The notes under the pieces were generated by a model. The model made no database searches. It saw only the letters and a list, made by a program, of their open reading frames with translations, and was not told where the DNA came from. A DNA stretch of 64,000 nucleotides from Pisolithus tinctorius (taxonomy: Eukaryota > Basidiomycota > Agaricomycetes > Boletales > Pisolithaceae): the NCBI GenBank assembly GCA_024663395.1, contig JANFAH010000002.1:3162001-3226000 (forward strand), in the 5' to 3' direction. Position numbers and translations under genes: made by a program. This document shows, piece after piece, positions 31,812-44,385 of this stretch (position 1 is the stretch's first letter; every line of letters starts with the position of its first letter).

Positions 31812-34800
31812 ATGGCCCCGGCACCGACGACGATGTACGGCGTGACCCCGCCCGACCCGTCCTCCTTGTCCTTCCGCCACCCGTCTGTCCGCCGGCCTGT
31901 GGCCCCCATACCGCTGCTTGCACACTCTGAGTTCTCGCGGATGCACCTCCAGCACGCCACAGCACACCCCCCAGACTCTGTCCTGTTCCCTTTCCTGCAT
32001 GGCCTCGAAGGCAACAATGAACCCCAGTGTTCATTCTTCGCTTCAACCCCGTCCACTGCTGCTTCGGCCGCAGCTGGCCTCGTCCAGGACCCTTCAGGTC
32101 GCGCCATATGCCCACCTAGATACAGGGGTCTTGTGTGGGTGCTGTGTGATGAGGACGTCGACGGGGAGCTCCCCCAGCTTGCAACTGCACCCACTCGCTG
32201 GGAGGACGACCTTGCCTGCGACGACAGCGACTCGTCTGAATACTCTACAGACCAGCCAGACATAGATAGAGACGTCGAGTTCGACGATCTCGCCAATGAC
32301 GCCCGTCCGTCCCATCCTGTCCCTTGTCCAATGGACATGGACCCGCCCCCGCAGCAGGAGCCCCACATGCATCCCCTTGCACTCCGCATACCAACGTCCA
32401 ACCACGCTCACCATCTCCCACACGACCGTCGTCACTCAAATGCCTCGTCCTCAGATTCAACCTCCACTGACGCGTCCGCTTCCTCGTCACTAGCTAACTC
32501 AGACTCTGATTCCACCGCCGCGACCTCACTCGCGTCTCCACCCTGCTATTCCAGTTCACATGCAGCATACCAAGAACAATCTCAGTCCATCTTGGGGATA
32601 CACGATAGTGGTGTCGCGTTCGTCCAATCAGCGCCGCAGCATGCAGCAGACCCTCACAAACGCCCTCCCATCCTTACGTCCACTTTCGTCCCGTCTCAAC
32701 TCATCCAGCCCTCATCATGCGACCCGCTCTTCCCCCCAGCTGACGATTGGGAAGAATCTATCAACTGGGAGTTCAAGCCCGTCGTCGTCCCTGATGGCAT
32801 CAGTCTCCGCAACTTCGGAATCCAAGTGGTAAGTCGGCGCAAGGAACCGGTCCCACCTTTCCTTTTGCGTGAGTGGGGAATTATCTGAGTTAAGCTCCGT
32901 GTCGAGACACGGCCCATTCGACAGGAATTTTCTGCCATCAGCGTTCATTTTACTTCCCCTTTTGTGACTCATGGTGTGATGTGACCCACGCTAATGCGCG
33001 GCCCTTTAACACAGCCTCTCTATCCAACGATCTCGGACATTGTGATTTACTCACCACGCGGCGCATCTCCTGCTGCCTTGCGCCTCGCTGCGCGCTTCAG
33101 ACGTGCCGTGGAAAAAAAGCTCGCGGAGAGACTAGACAGGTGGGCTCATGCGCGAGGAGAGACCCCACGTACGGAACGCGCACTCGATGAACATCCCCAC
33201 ATAACACCAGAAGGATTCCTCAAGTATGGCGTATATATTCTCGATGCAGATGCAGCCGTGATCGAGCGAGAACTCCCCTGGATGATCATGCACAGAGATG
33301 GCGAGTGCGACGGATCATGCGCAGGCGACATTGTCCCCACCACCGGAGGCTGCTGCGCTGATTCAGGGTGTCCAGGAAGATGTACGGTAGGAGCCGCCGC
33401 CTGTCGGTGTGATCCTACTCGTCGCCGTGGCCATGGTTCTGGGGCCCTCACCGAGTCTACAGACGGGCGACTTGTCGGCGAGCTGGAGATCGAAGCCGAG
33501 CTGGACACCAGAGAATTGCATTCGCCTCCCCGACCCATCGTCACCCGGTCTCGGTCGCACACGCTTCCCTATCATTCACGCGAGGGCCAGCGACCCCACC
33601 GCGACCGTCAGCTCTACCACTCGCACACAGCCCCCGACACCCACCAGACGTCCGCCAACGGCCCCACATGCACTCAGCCGCCGATGTCGGACGATCGTGA
33701 TACCTCCCATCATCACTGCTTCCACACGCAGTTTTTGCCTAGTACATGTATGGGTTCTCGCAAGCGCCTTCACCTGCATCGCTGCAAACACGCCAATACC
33801 ATCGACTTTGCGCAACGTGAAAAGGAAGAGATGAGAGATTTGACAAGGGCCTCTGAGATCATCACACTACAGAATGACCGAGACGAATCTGTAAGTACCC
33901 TCTTCCCCTCGCACTTCCATTTCCATGTCACGTCGCCATTAATTAGCACCATACACACGCCTCCGGGAGCACTACGAATACCTACTGGGATCCCCACGCC
34001 GGCCAGGTCTTTCTTGGTAATTCAAACGACGTACCCTTATGGGCGCCTTTTAAGAAGAAGCGGAAAAACACCAGTAAGGTCCCACATCAAACATGTGTCT
34101 CCTTATCTCTCACCACGTCACGGCCCCCTTCCAACAGAAGAACCGATAGAGAAGCCGTCACCTTTTGACAGTGATGCAAATTCCCCCGCATTGGGGAGAG
34201 GGTTTGACATTTGCATTGAGTGTCACGAGTATGCACCACTTCCAGGCATGCCGCACCTCCATGCGGCAGAGCAACATATTCGGGCGTTGGAGATGGAGTG
34301 GGTGGAGCGTTGCCAGCGGGACAAAGACGGTGATTGGATGGACGCAGATGAACCCTGCATTCCACCTAGGCCACCTCCACACCCATCAGCGATGGTCCAC
34401 TTACCGTTCCCAAGCTCGCAGCAGGCTATGCCTTCAATCTTAAATGCTCTTTTCCCGGTGATTAGGTTCCTGGAGAGAGTTATTACCCCCGGTTGGTTGG
34501 ATTCTGGATGTGAACCAGGGAGCGGAGCTTCAGCTGGAAGAGTGCCGCGGACACCTGCAAAAGGACCCCACTACCTGCAGTCCCCGGGGTCGCCGCCTTT
34601 ACCCCAACGCAGTATTATTCCCGAGGATAGGGTCCACGTGTACACGAACGGCACCGGCACCCTTGAGAACGGGAATGGACGTGGCTCGTACGGGGCACGA
34701 GGTCCGGCGCCATTGTACAATGCAAGACCGCTGAAGGTCCTCTTGTACTCAAGCGATGGGTACACGGAGTCGTCTGTCCCTGCACTTTGTTTACTTATGG

Positions 34801-36057
34801 CGGTGAAAGGACTGAGTCTCCCAGAAGCATATTTGGAGCTGCAGGTCAGTTGTTTCTGTGCTTTTTTCCTCTTTCTTTTCTTCGGCCAGTTCTAGTTAAA
34901 CACGCCATCTTAGGTTGTGAAGCGCCGCTCGTTTTTCGTCTACCAGATGGAGGTAGGCTTGCTCAAGAAGGTTGAAGCGCGACTCGGCGCGGGGAACGGT
35001 CAAGGCCGGCCCAGGTGCTATACGTATGGATCTCGAGATATGTCCAGAGGGCTGGTCGCCCCTTCGGGACATTCAGCGACTGAAATCTCTGCTGGTTCCG
35101 GTTCTTCCCTACGACCGTTGATTCTGACCTCGTCTTCGAGCCATCAACCAGGGATTCGGAGTGCCGCGTTGCCCGCGGCAACGATGCCGAACGTCCTTGG
35201 TGTTGAAGAGATGAGACCAGCAGTCCAACCGCGGACGTTGAGACGACCGAGGGCGAGCACGTTGCCGGCGTTCATTCCAGATCATCAGAGCTGGTTTGAC
35301 GATGCGAGGTTCGATGGGAGTTTTCCAAGCCGGGTGCTTCCGTTTTTGTACCTCGGGAATCTGTGAGTCTTCTGTCTTTTTCTTTTTCTTGTTCCGTCGT
35401 CGGGGGGGACCGGTGGACTCATTCGGAATGAACAGGAATCACGCGTCGAATGCCTATATGCTGCATGCGCTGGGTATCACCCATGTTGTGTCGGTCGGCG
35501 AATGTGCGTTAGTGCCACCACCGCAAACGGACACCATCGATGGTGACGCTGCTCCGGCTTTCCCGCCGTATAACCTCGATGAGTCGACTTCTGGGCAGGG
35601 TCCCGGCGGGCAAGGCTCCCTCTGGATAGAGGAGAGGGAAGGCAGGATCAAAGTTCTGGATATTAAGGGTGTCTGCGACGATGGAATCGACACGCTAGAG
35701 CACCAGCTGCATCCGGTCTGTTCCTGGATTGAGAAGGCACGTCAATCGGGTGGCCAAGTCCTCGTCCACTGTCGGGTGGGAGTATCGCGGAGCGCGACGG
35801 TGACGATCGCATACATGATGCAGCACCTTGGGCTCAGTCTCGTAGAGTCATATCTGGTCGTGCGGAGCCGACGACTGTCGGTACTGATCCAGCCTAATAT
35901 GAGACTGCTGTACAATTTGCTCGGGTGGGAGGTGAGGTTGGCGAGGGAGCGAGCTGGTGGAGATGAGAGGAAGTTGAGGGAAGAACTTAGGAAGGCATTG
36001 AGCTGGCCGTACCTTGCAAGGGAGGTGCATGCGCTCAATGAGAAGTATCTCAGCTGA
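31812..36057 (+). CDS. PPS1: Dual-specificity phosphatase, Pps1 family
   Basis: Fungal Pps1-type phosphatases dephosphorylate Tyr and Ser/Thr and affect cell-cycle progression. Start MAPAPTTMYGVTPPD. A long acidic/Ser-rich N-terminus leads to NWEFKPVVVPDGISLRNFGI, SDIVIYSPRGASPAALRLA, GQVFLGNSNDVPLW and GFDICIECHEYAPLPGMPHL. A degenerate first phosphatase-like segment follows, VLLYSSDGYTESSVPALCLL, where the P-loop lacks the catalytic Cys. Then the active domain: FPSRVLPFLYLGNL, HALGITHVVSVGE and the P-loop VLVHCRVGVSRSATVTIAYM (HCxxGxxRS complete), ending ALNEKYLS. Several short introns, including 32829 to about 33013 and one near 34076. A Cys-rich stretch (CDGSCAGDIVPTTGGCCADS, about 33307) lies in the middle and is not a family feature I know. 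Confidence 0.88.
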
Positions 36058-36646
36058 GTAAACCCCTACTAAAGCCTGCTTCCTTCTTGTGTGTTCGTGC
36101 TGCTGAATGTAACTGCCACCATTCCGTGTTTCTTCTTTTTCAGCCTCTTTTCTCGTGTCATTGCTTTTTTTTTTTTGGTCACCACTCCGACTCTGCTCGA
36201 AAAAAATGTACTCATTGCGGTTTTTTGTTGCCACTTGTATTTACTATATGAACTGTATGTATGCAGGATCCGTTGTCATCATCCCGTCGCCCCACCGAGT
36301 ACTACTGGTGCGGTCAGCTCTCTTGCGTGCTGTGCACGATTGGCAATTCGTTTTTTTTTTCCTCTGTTCTTTTCTTTTTGTCGATCGATATACTTCAAAT
36401 CCATTGTACTTTTTTGTACTCAAATTACTAGCATCCGAGGTGTCGCATTTCCAATCAGGCGATCATGCGATGATGTCCGAGATCTGAGCCGACAGGGGCA
36501 GACTGTCCGACTTGACAACAAATTATTCCTGAGACTCCAACTGATTCAATTTTATTCCCTCATTCCTTGCAGAATTTCACCTTCAATATTACCCTTCTAA
36601 CGCAACTTCTTTGAGTCGTCGAACGGTCACTGTCATTATCATCGCA
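36058..36646. other. Intergenic, pyrimidine-rich
   Basis: 589 bp between two plus-strand genes, with T-rich runs (36166-36178, 36351-36361) typical of fungal 3' and promoter regions. ORFs here are low-complexity Phe/Leu-rich and not supported. Confidence 0.5.
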
Positions 36647-38532
36647 ATGGGAAACGCAATCTCACTCTTCCGTCTCGCACTGGCCGATTTCATGGAGACG
36701 TTGCGGGGATACCAAGTCCTGAAGGACAGTCTGCAGCGCTCGCCGGGTCTGCCAGTGGTCGACGATCCCACTGGCACCACCAGCCGATCGTTCTGGATGT
36801 ATCCGCCTTCGCCGATCGCGAAACACTGTTCGGAGATACCGGATTATGCTGATTTCGTCATCATCGGCTCTGGCATTACTGGAACGTCTGTTGCGAGGAG
36901 GTTATTGCAAGGGTGCAGGGCGGCTGGTTGGGACAGTGTGCGGGTTTTGATGCTAGAAGCCAGAGATGCGTGTTCGGGTGCAACGGGGAGGTATGTACGC
37001 CATAGCATATGGTGTTGGTCCGAGTCTGTGGGAAGTGACTCTCTTCTCACCCCCCTGTTCGCTACAGAAACGGCGGACATATATCGCCGCCTCTATACCA
37101 CGATTGGGCGGCATTACAAAAGCAGTACGGAGACGTCACAGCGCAGAAGCTGATTAAATTCCGGCTTGCACATCTCCAGGAACTCCAAAAGGTCGCAGAA
37201 GAGGAGGGCATTCTAGACAAATCGCAATGGCGAGCGGTCGACTTGGTGGACGTGTATTACGATAAGCGGTTTTTTGACAAAGCAAAGGAAAAGCTGTCAA
37301 AGTATCAACGGGACCTGCCTTTCGAAGCGTCGCATCATCGAGTGTATGAGGCCGCAGAGGCGATAGAGGTACAGTAAACGTGGCACGGTTTGCTTCGATC
37401 CCCGATTCATCACTAAAGGCGTTTTCAAATTTTGTTCTTTTTTTTTATATTTTTTTAAAAAAAAGACATTCCATCTTGCAGATGATGTTGCAGGGTGTAT
37501 TGCTGGTGGTGCAGGCGCCATCCATCCATACAAATTCGTAACTGGCATCCTTTCGAACCTCCTCAGGCGATATCCAGACAAGTGAGTCGGAAATCTTTTC
37601 ATTTTGGTTTTCGCCGACGAGTATATCTGACTGCACACCCGACCAGCTTTTTCCTCTGTACGAACACACCTTGTGTCTCTATATCGGGTCCCTCATCTTC
37701 TACTTCTTATTACACCGTGACGACGACCAAAGGAAAAACACATACCCTACACGTCATCCACGCCACCAACGGCTGGTGCGCACACCTCCTCGAGCCGATG
37801 CGCGCCAAGATTGTGCCTATCCGGGGTAACATGAGCGCACAGCGGCCGGGACAGTCACTTCCACCTACGACCATCTCGCATGCGTACGTGTTCTACCCTT
37901 CATCGGGAGGATTCGACTACCTTACCCAGCTTCCGAACGGGGAACGTGAATTGATGCTTGGAGCCACTTTCGCACAATCAACGGGATATGGGGAGGTTGG
38001 GAATACCGACGACAGAGTATATAATAAATCTATCGCGGCTCGTCTGGGAGGTGTACTGCCGAGATATTTCGGGGAGAAAAATTGGGGTGCTGAAGCTCAA
38101 CCCGCTGATAATCATGATGACGACGAAGACTCGGGAACTGGGTGGGATCAGGGCCGAACTAAGGCAATATGGAGCGGTATCCTTGGTATCTCGGTCGACT
38201 TGATGCCGTGGGTCGGTCGCTTGCCAACGACGGTGTCGGGTCGTCCCGAACCTCCTGTACTACCATCATCTCCCCGAGTTTTAGGGGTGGGCGCCAAGAG
38301 GGAGGATGAGGTCTCCTTCGGGGCAACCCCTGGGGAATGGATAGCAGCAGGTTACACTGGCGAGGGAATGGTACATGCATGGCTAAGCGGCAAAGCGCTT
38401 GCAGGGATGGTTTTAGGGACGGAGAAGGAAGACAAGCTTGTGGAGTGGTTCCCTGAGGCCCTGCGGGTGACTCATACCCGATGGCGGAAGGCAAAGCTGG
38501 AAGCACTCGCGGCTAGTATTAGTGGGGAGTGA
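36647..38532 (+). CDS. FAD-dependent oxidoreductase, DAO family
   Basis: Start MGNAISLFRLALADFMETL. The nucleotide-binding fold is plain: ADFVIIGSGITGTSVARRLL (GxGxxG), then VLMLEARDACSGATGR spliced to NGGHISPPLYHDWAALQKQY, the usual DAO hallmark. Further exons read KLIKFRLAHLQELQKVAEEE, then CIAGGAGAIHPYKFVTGILS, then HVIHATNGWCAHLLEPM and IVPIRGNMSAQRPG. The C-terminal FAD contact is GEWIAAGYTGEGMVHAWLSG. Three or four short introns. Members oxidise amino acids or related amines with FAD and release peroxide; the substrate cannot be told. No N-terminal signal is evident. Confidence 0.9.
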
Positions 38533-38734
38533 TATATATATTGCAGGCGGAGGAAACCGAACACAATTACCGAGGCGACGTATATATGCATGTATTACGT
38601 TGTATGAACGGCTAGTCCTTTTTGCGTTGCAACGGGATCGACTCCAGCACAATTCCACATCAGGGGCTCCCTGGAGTACAGGTCACTTCCGGTGATAGTT
38701 CTACATGGTACGCACTACCCAAGTACCATTAGTG

Positions 38735-40768
38735 TCATGGATGCGTGGACTTCTGGTTAGTTCTCTCCAGGATCCACAGCTCTGCCACCTTCTCCATGTT
38801 CAGAACTTCCATCCACTCCCCCAAAGAAACCTCCCAAGGCTTTCTACTCTTCAGCCCACTCACCACCTTTTCATTCACTCTCCATCTCTGAAAACTGGGT
38901 ATCTGGTCAACCACAGACCACTCATTATCCCCAACATCTGGATATTCAGATATGAGGTGGGTAAAACTAGAGGAGGCTAGCATAGATGGCGTCAGGCCTT
39001 CCGTTTTATTATAAACCCAGCCACGAGGAGCTACGGGACCAAAGCCACCAGTGAAGATGTATGGAGGCGCGTGTTCATGAAGGAAGAGAGATGCTCCAGT
39101 TTGGGCAGCGAGGTTGGATATGTGCACGTGAACTACAGCAGTGTGAACAACGTTCACCTCAAGATAATCAGAGCGATACTCACCGTTTTTTTGTTCCGCG
39201 TATCGTTTGTTGAAAGCAGCCAGTGCAAATCCACCGGGATAGTTCATTATCGAAGCCCTCGCGAAGAAAAACGTCATGACAAAGTTGAGGGAAAAAATAC
39301 AGAAGACTGAGAGGAACGCCATGTATCGGAATATAAATCCTCTCTTCCGAGATATCCTACGTAGCATGGACGTAAGCAAGTCTCGTCCGAACAGACCACA
39401 AGTGCACCAAAGAACATACAGCCACCGTGCTCCTCTCGCAGCTGCGATGTTAACGAGGGGCACCACATAGATCACAAATCGCCATTCCTTGTGTTTCAAG
39501 GCACTCAATCCGAGGACGAACAAGACGGGTGCCAGAAGAAGCGACCGAACACGGTGGTCAAGAATAAACCCAAGGATGGCCAACGGAAGGGCTCCCAGCA
39601 GAAGCTTGGGCAAGTGAATGGAAAAGTAGGAGTGTGGGGCAGATGTCTGGGTTATGCATATGAAGGTGGGGTATAAGAAGATAGACTATTAGTAGCATTG
39701 GAAGTTAACTCACACCCCATTCTGCACTCTTTCCCAAATAGACATTGAAATAGAATCCGTACAGCTCTGGCCAAAGGGGCCATTGACTCCAGAAGTAAGA
39801 GTCAATTGCAACCGTCAATGCTTTGAAGGATCGCTGAGAATGCCCCATTGAAAATAAATGGGTCGTCACTCACCAACTGCGGCAACAGCAGCTGAAAAGC
39901 CCACTTTAATGAGCCTTGCAAACGTAGTATGACCTTGGGCCAAAAATTGGAGAGAAAGGGGCGCGAGAAGCAATGCGACCTCGGAGCGAAAGACAACCGC
40001 GGTAAAAACCAGAAGACTGGCAGCAATGTCGACACTTGTCTGCGACGGATACACCGATTGAGGAGCACGGTTGTAAAGAGCGAAGTACGCCAGATTTACT
40101 ATTACGCAGATATCACAGCGATTGTTCCATCCATCAATGCATGTCAACCGTACCAGGAATCAGTGCGAACATGTTTGGAAGCGTACGACTCATCCAGAAT
40201 AGGAGGTGGAACTGGGAGAGAGTCAGAAGGGCAAATAGCCAACTTGTAGGTCTGCCGAATCGTTTGGAGACCGCATGCCGGATGAAAATGAGGCCGAGAC
40301 CATTCATGGAGGCAAGCACTAAGCGAACTACAAACGATGCGGATAAGCGGGAGAAGAAAAAGAAAGTAGAGGCAGGGACACTCACGAGCGATCTGCAGAC
40401 CCATTTTGCATGTGACAAGACCGAGAGATGTACCAAGGGAAGCTACGGGTGCTGTGAGCCAGCCGAGGAGGATAGAGCCTACAAATGTGCGTGGCACGGC
40501 CCCAGGGAAAGTCATATGGTCATACTGCAGAACTCGGACTCGGAATCCAAGAGGGCCAGCAATACGGCGAGTTACGCACCTTCGACAAAGACTCTGGCCC
40601 AATTCCATACATGAGGATATCGTGGGTAGCGTGGAGGTTGAATGATTCCTCTACTTTAGAGTACGGTGCGAAAAAGACGTATGCCCAGCTTGTCACCAGC
40701 AGAAGGAGGTCCAGAAAAAGCCCTCGTATGAGTCTCGCAGAACTCCAGGCTTCGCGAACTCGCGCCAT
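38735..40768 (-). CDS. ALG12: Dol-P-Man alpha-1,6-mannosyltransferase Alg12 (GT22)
   Basis: ER-membrane enzyme that adds the eighth mannose to the lipid-linked oligosaccharide in N-glycosylation. Start [18 protein letters not shown]. The lumenal GT22 signature follows: [20 protein letters not shown], then [20 protein letters not shown]. Many hydrophobic helices follow, including [55 protein letters not shown] and [15 protein letters not shown]. The [20 protein letters not shown] motif is diagnostic of the ALG9/12/PIG-B group. Ends [12 protein letters not shown]. About five short introns. Full length. Confidence 0.93.
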
Positions 40769-41272
40769 TCAATTCTGTTGAAGGTGTCAGGCTCTATCAA
40801 CCAAGCTGAAGCGTGCATGCCACACGCGACTGACGCACCACCCGCTCAGTGTCGATCGCGTCGAGTGGCCAAATACACCAGTACTTCCAAGTACACTCAC
40901 TGCAACAATGCCAGCACGTTGGCTCCTTCCATGGCGCGCTACTAATATACTACATGATTGTGCGTTGGTCTGCTGAGTGACGGTCTATATATTGACGTCC
41001 CATACTCATGAAACACGGTCTACGAGTTGCTGGATTTTTTTAAAATGCCGGTGTGTAAATCATAATTGCAACTCGCTCTTGGACTGTAGCCACGCCGCCA
41101 TGAGGTGTCGCGCCGTCGTGGGAGTAGCCCATTCCGTGACTTCTTTGGCATTGCTTCACCATCCAGGATTGTTGCCTCGGCACCACAAGCCCGTCTCAAA
41201 TTTCCTTCAAGAAAGGGTGTGCCTTCCATCTGAACTGACTATTCGTTGACAGGGTGAGCTGTACATGGAGTA
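40769..41272. other. Intergenic, ALG12 upstream
   Basis: About 500 bp holding the ALG12 promoter. No gene or repeat recognised. Confidence 0.45.
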
Positions 41273-42660
41273 TCAAGATTTTAGCCGACTCGAAGTCTGG
41301 AGAGCGGTCCATGCCGACGAGTGGATGTTTCTCTGATTGCGACTCATGGTGAGGACCTCTGTCATCTCAATTGACGGCATATACTCAATTCGGAGGTCCG
41401 TTGACATGGCTGTCGGGACGCTGTAGAGGTGGACTATATCATTCAACTTGAAGTGTAGTACAGCAAGGAAGGCTGTGACCATACTATCTGAATAAATGAA
41501 ATCCAAGCCAGACATTTGCGGCCAGCAACATTATTAGGGGTTGGGCACGGAGTGCATCCACTTTCTCAGCTGCGTACATCCGCTCCAGGCCACACTTCAA
41601 CGATTGACTGACTCTGCAATGGATATGACAACTCGACATCAGTCTCCGAGTGTGCGAAATAAACTCAAATGACCTACTCACCGCAGCTCTGAACCAGCCA
41701 ACTAGTCAATCAATAGAGAGATACCCTATACAACATACCAGCACTAATGCTTGATAGGGGGTGTAGGAAGTGTTTGGCTTCAAATCAGATTATTGGTAGT
41801 GCGTTCATCCATGAACCTGAAATGCAATTTTCGTTTACCCCGATTCCATCTCTGCGTGACCCACTCCATCAAACATTCGAAAAATAGTGCAGGTGAACCG
41901 AAAGTGAACTCTTGTAGGTTCAAGCTTTCGAAGCATGTCCAGTTGTCAATAGGGCATTGACCGTTGACCGTCTGAGAAGGGGTGAACAGCACAGGCACGT
42001 AGTCCACATGCAGAAATTCTTGGGCGAATCCGAAGCTTCCTTCCTGACTCAAGTCGGCAACAACAAAAGCGAGGTGGGTGACATCATCGAATTTCGACCA
42101 AGTCCCACTAACTCTTCTTTGTAAAACTTTCCAGTCAAGCGAAATTATGTGAGCTTCGGTGCAACAATAGCTTCTAGGAATGACACAGGGTCACCGAAAT
42201 CAAGTGTGAGACGCCGAAGGAAAGGAAAGTACACGTTGTCTCGCCGAAGTTCCAGGTGATCGATAGTGTCCGCAAGTGACAGTTCTTCCAATGATTCAAG
42301 AGGGGTGCCTGGTACGCTGGAAACTCACCCAGTAACTCTACGGTCACTGACGGGTACCGCAGAGAAGGAAATCTTATGTGGCAGATTCCGTTAAGGATTT
42401 CTATGGCGCAGTTACGGATCTGGAGAGTATGCACCTGGTTCACATGAGGCATAACGACATCCAGTATCTTTCTGCCGTAGGATTCGAGCTCGGTTGTAAG
42501 AGGGACTTGACAACTTCTTTCCAAGTACAACCTCAACCTCGGGGGTGAGTCGTAGTGGTTCAAGTCGATCTTGCTCCAAACTCCCGGAGTATCCATAATC
42601 ACGGGCCTTCAATGACGTGAAACACTGGTCAGAATTTCCCGTTCATCCCAGATATCTGCG
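41273..42660 (-). pseudogene. F-box-type protein relic
   Basis: Typical mushroom F-box/LRR sequence is visible: VSRH, stop, RPVIMDTPGVWSKIDLNHYD, then RLRLYLERSCQVPLTTELES, VHTLQIRNCAIEILNG and, in a later piece, LNLQEFTFGSPALFFECLME. The stop is a TGA (42611-42609) where the family has a Trp codon (SRxWR). The text just upstream (NKLLAQI) is in another frame, so the F-box end is broken. Pieces down to 41273 are open only in short stretches. The gene looks inactivated, though an unusual splice pattern cannot be ruled out. The 3' limit is approximate. Confidence 0.5.
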
Positions 42661-42962
42661 CAAGCAGCTTGTTAGAAGTATGAGCCATCGGCGGTGGGCG
42701 CACATTCTGATCAGCTTCTGTACTGGTATTGATAAAACTCGGGAATGAGAAGAGCATATTGATTTAAAGGATGCTTAGACGTTACCTGAGAGTTTATTTG
42801 CTTCAGCGTTCAATCAACGCGGGACACGGAACCCCCAGCGAGCGAAGGGGAATGAGGTCACGTGATCAGTATGACACAAGTCAAGTCAATAATTAGGAGA
42901 ACCACGCCGTGTATACAGACCTACGACCTAGCAATTACACACATACAAAATGTTGCTGATGC

Positions 42963-44265
42963 TCATTCGACCTTTTTCGCTTTGCCAGTGCCTTGCCCAT
43001 ACACTAGTTCATCTACTTCTGCTTTCGTGCCCTGCATCTTCAACCATGCGCCACGTATCGGTGTTTGAAGCGGGTCAAACATCCCAACACGTTGTTGATA
43101 TGCTGCATATGCGATAGGATACTTTGACAACGAAATGGACTCGGTGAACTTTGTCGAGGCAAAAAAGAGCGAACAAAGCAAGAGACAAGGAGCCAATCTG
43201 ACCACGGCACCCGTAGAAGCCGATGGTGCATCGGGAGATAGGAGTGGGAGAAGGTTGATAATGATCTGGACGACCTCAGTTTTATGTTGAGTAGAGTAGA
43301 GTCCCACTCGCCCAAAATAGCTGCTCGCAAAGGAAGTTGGGGTGCCTGGACCATGCCCAAAGGCCCCTGGTGGCAAAACCCCTTTCCACATCACGTTTTG
43401 TCCATGGGATGCGTGCCCCGAACCAGTCGTTCTTTACCAAGACGCCGGACCGCTTAAATGTCTGGAACGAGTATTGTTGATTGTCGGCGACGAACTCCAC
43501 GAAAAGCGTAGTAAAGCCAAGAAAGGCGAGAATGTAGTCGGGTGTAGTCAGACGAGTGTGAGGTTGAGACACAGCCATCATTGCGGGAGTGCCCAAAAGG
43601 AGGAGGAGAATGTTCTGTGCGATGGCTATGACATCCTCAACTGTTTGTGAAGAAAGCAACGTCGTAGAGACTCACCGATGAACGTGAGGTTAAAAACTTG
43701 GAAGAGCCAAAGAGGGACTTGTCGACGGAATACTTCCCAGCGATAATCTTCCTCCTTGCTGCTTTTACAGTTAAGCCATCCATCCGCTAAATGCACAGAT
43801 CTGAGTGCTTACAAGCTGAATAGACCACGACGCCATGTATTGTAAGACAACCTGACAAATAAGAAGGTACAGTCGGAGGATCAAACAATTCGAGGTATCC
43901 ATACCTGCACATCCATGTAAGCTGTGGCCCAAGAGTCAACGGGGCATCCAAAGAAAATGCTAGGACAAGCGTACCACCAACACCAGCATCAGAAGAGCGC
44001 GAGGACTGAAACTGCCAGAAATCGACTTTTGGATTGAATCCGGTGCGTAGGGATAGAAGTATACCGGTGCTGACGGCGGCCAGAGTGGTAGAAGAGCATA
44101 GTAAGCAATGTAAATGGCCGGGAGAATCGTCCACACTCTATCCACCTGGGAAACGTTTCCCGTCACGAGCGATAGAATGTAAGTTGTCGCAGTGACTCCC
44201 AGACAGAATTTTACAGGCCATTCAAGGAGGGGATGCTGTTCGATAAGCGCGTTCAGAGCGTCCAT
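42963..44265 (-). CDS. DUF1295-domain membrane protein (steroid-reductase-like)
   Basis: Start MDALNALIEQHPLLEWPVKF. Hydrophobic helices include FCLGVTATTYILSLVTG and IYIAYYALLPLWPP. The conserved core reads YNTWRRGLFSLKSEDYRWEV, VFNLTFI, LAFLGFTTLFVEFVADNQQY, then GFATRGLWAWSRHPNFLCEQ, the signature shared with DUF1295 and 5-alpha-reductase/ICMT-like enzymes. The tail carries SISLSKYPIAYAAYQQRVGM and a Lys-rich end TGKAKKVE. Four short introns. Probably an ER protein; a reductase or methyltransferase activity is possible from the fold but not shown. Confidence 0.85.
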
Positions 44266-44385
44266 GACTGATGGGCGTCAGAGGTCACGTAAGTGTTTAA
44301 AAACAGGGGGACCCACATTGGCACGTGACTTGATTCCCTTAGCGAGCACGGAGGCACAGCCACCAAATCATCCCAGGCTGCAGCC

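Noticed and set aside
36091..36600. 169-codon Phe/Cys-rich plus-strand ORF
   Set aside because: Caused by T-rich 3' and promoter sequence between PPS1 and the oxidoreductase.
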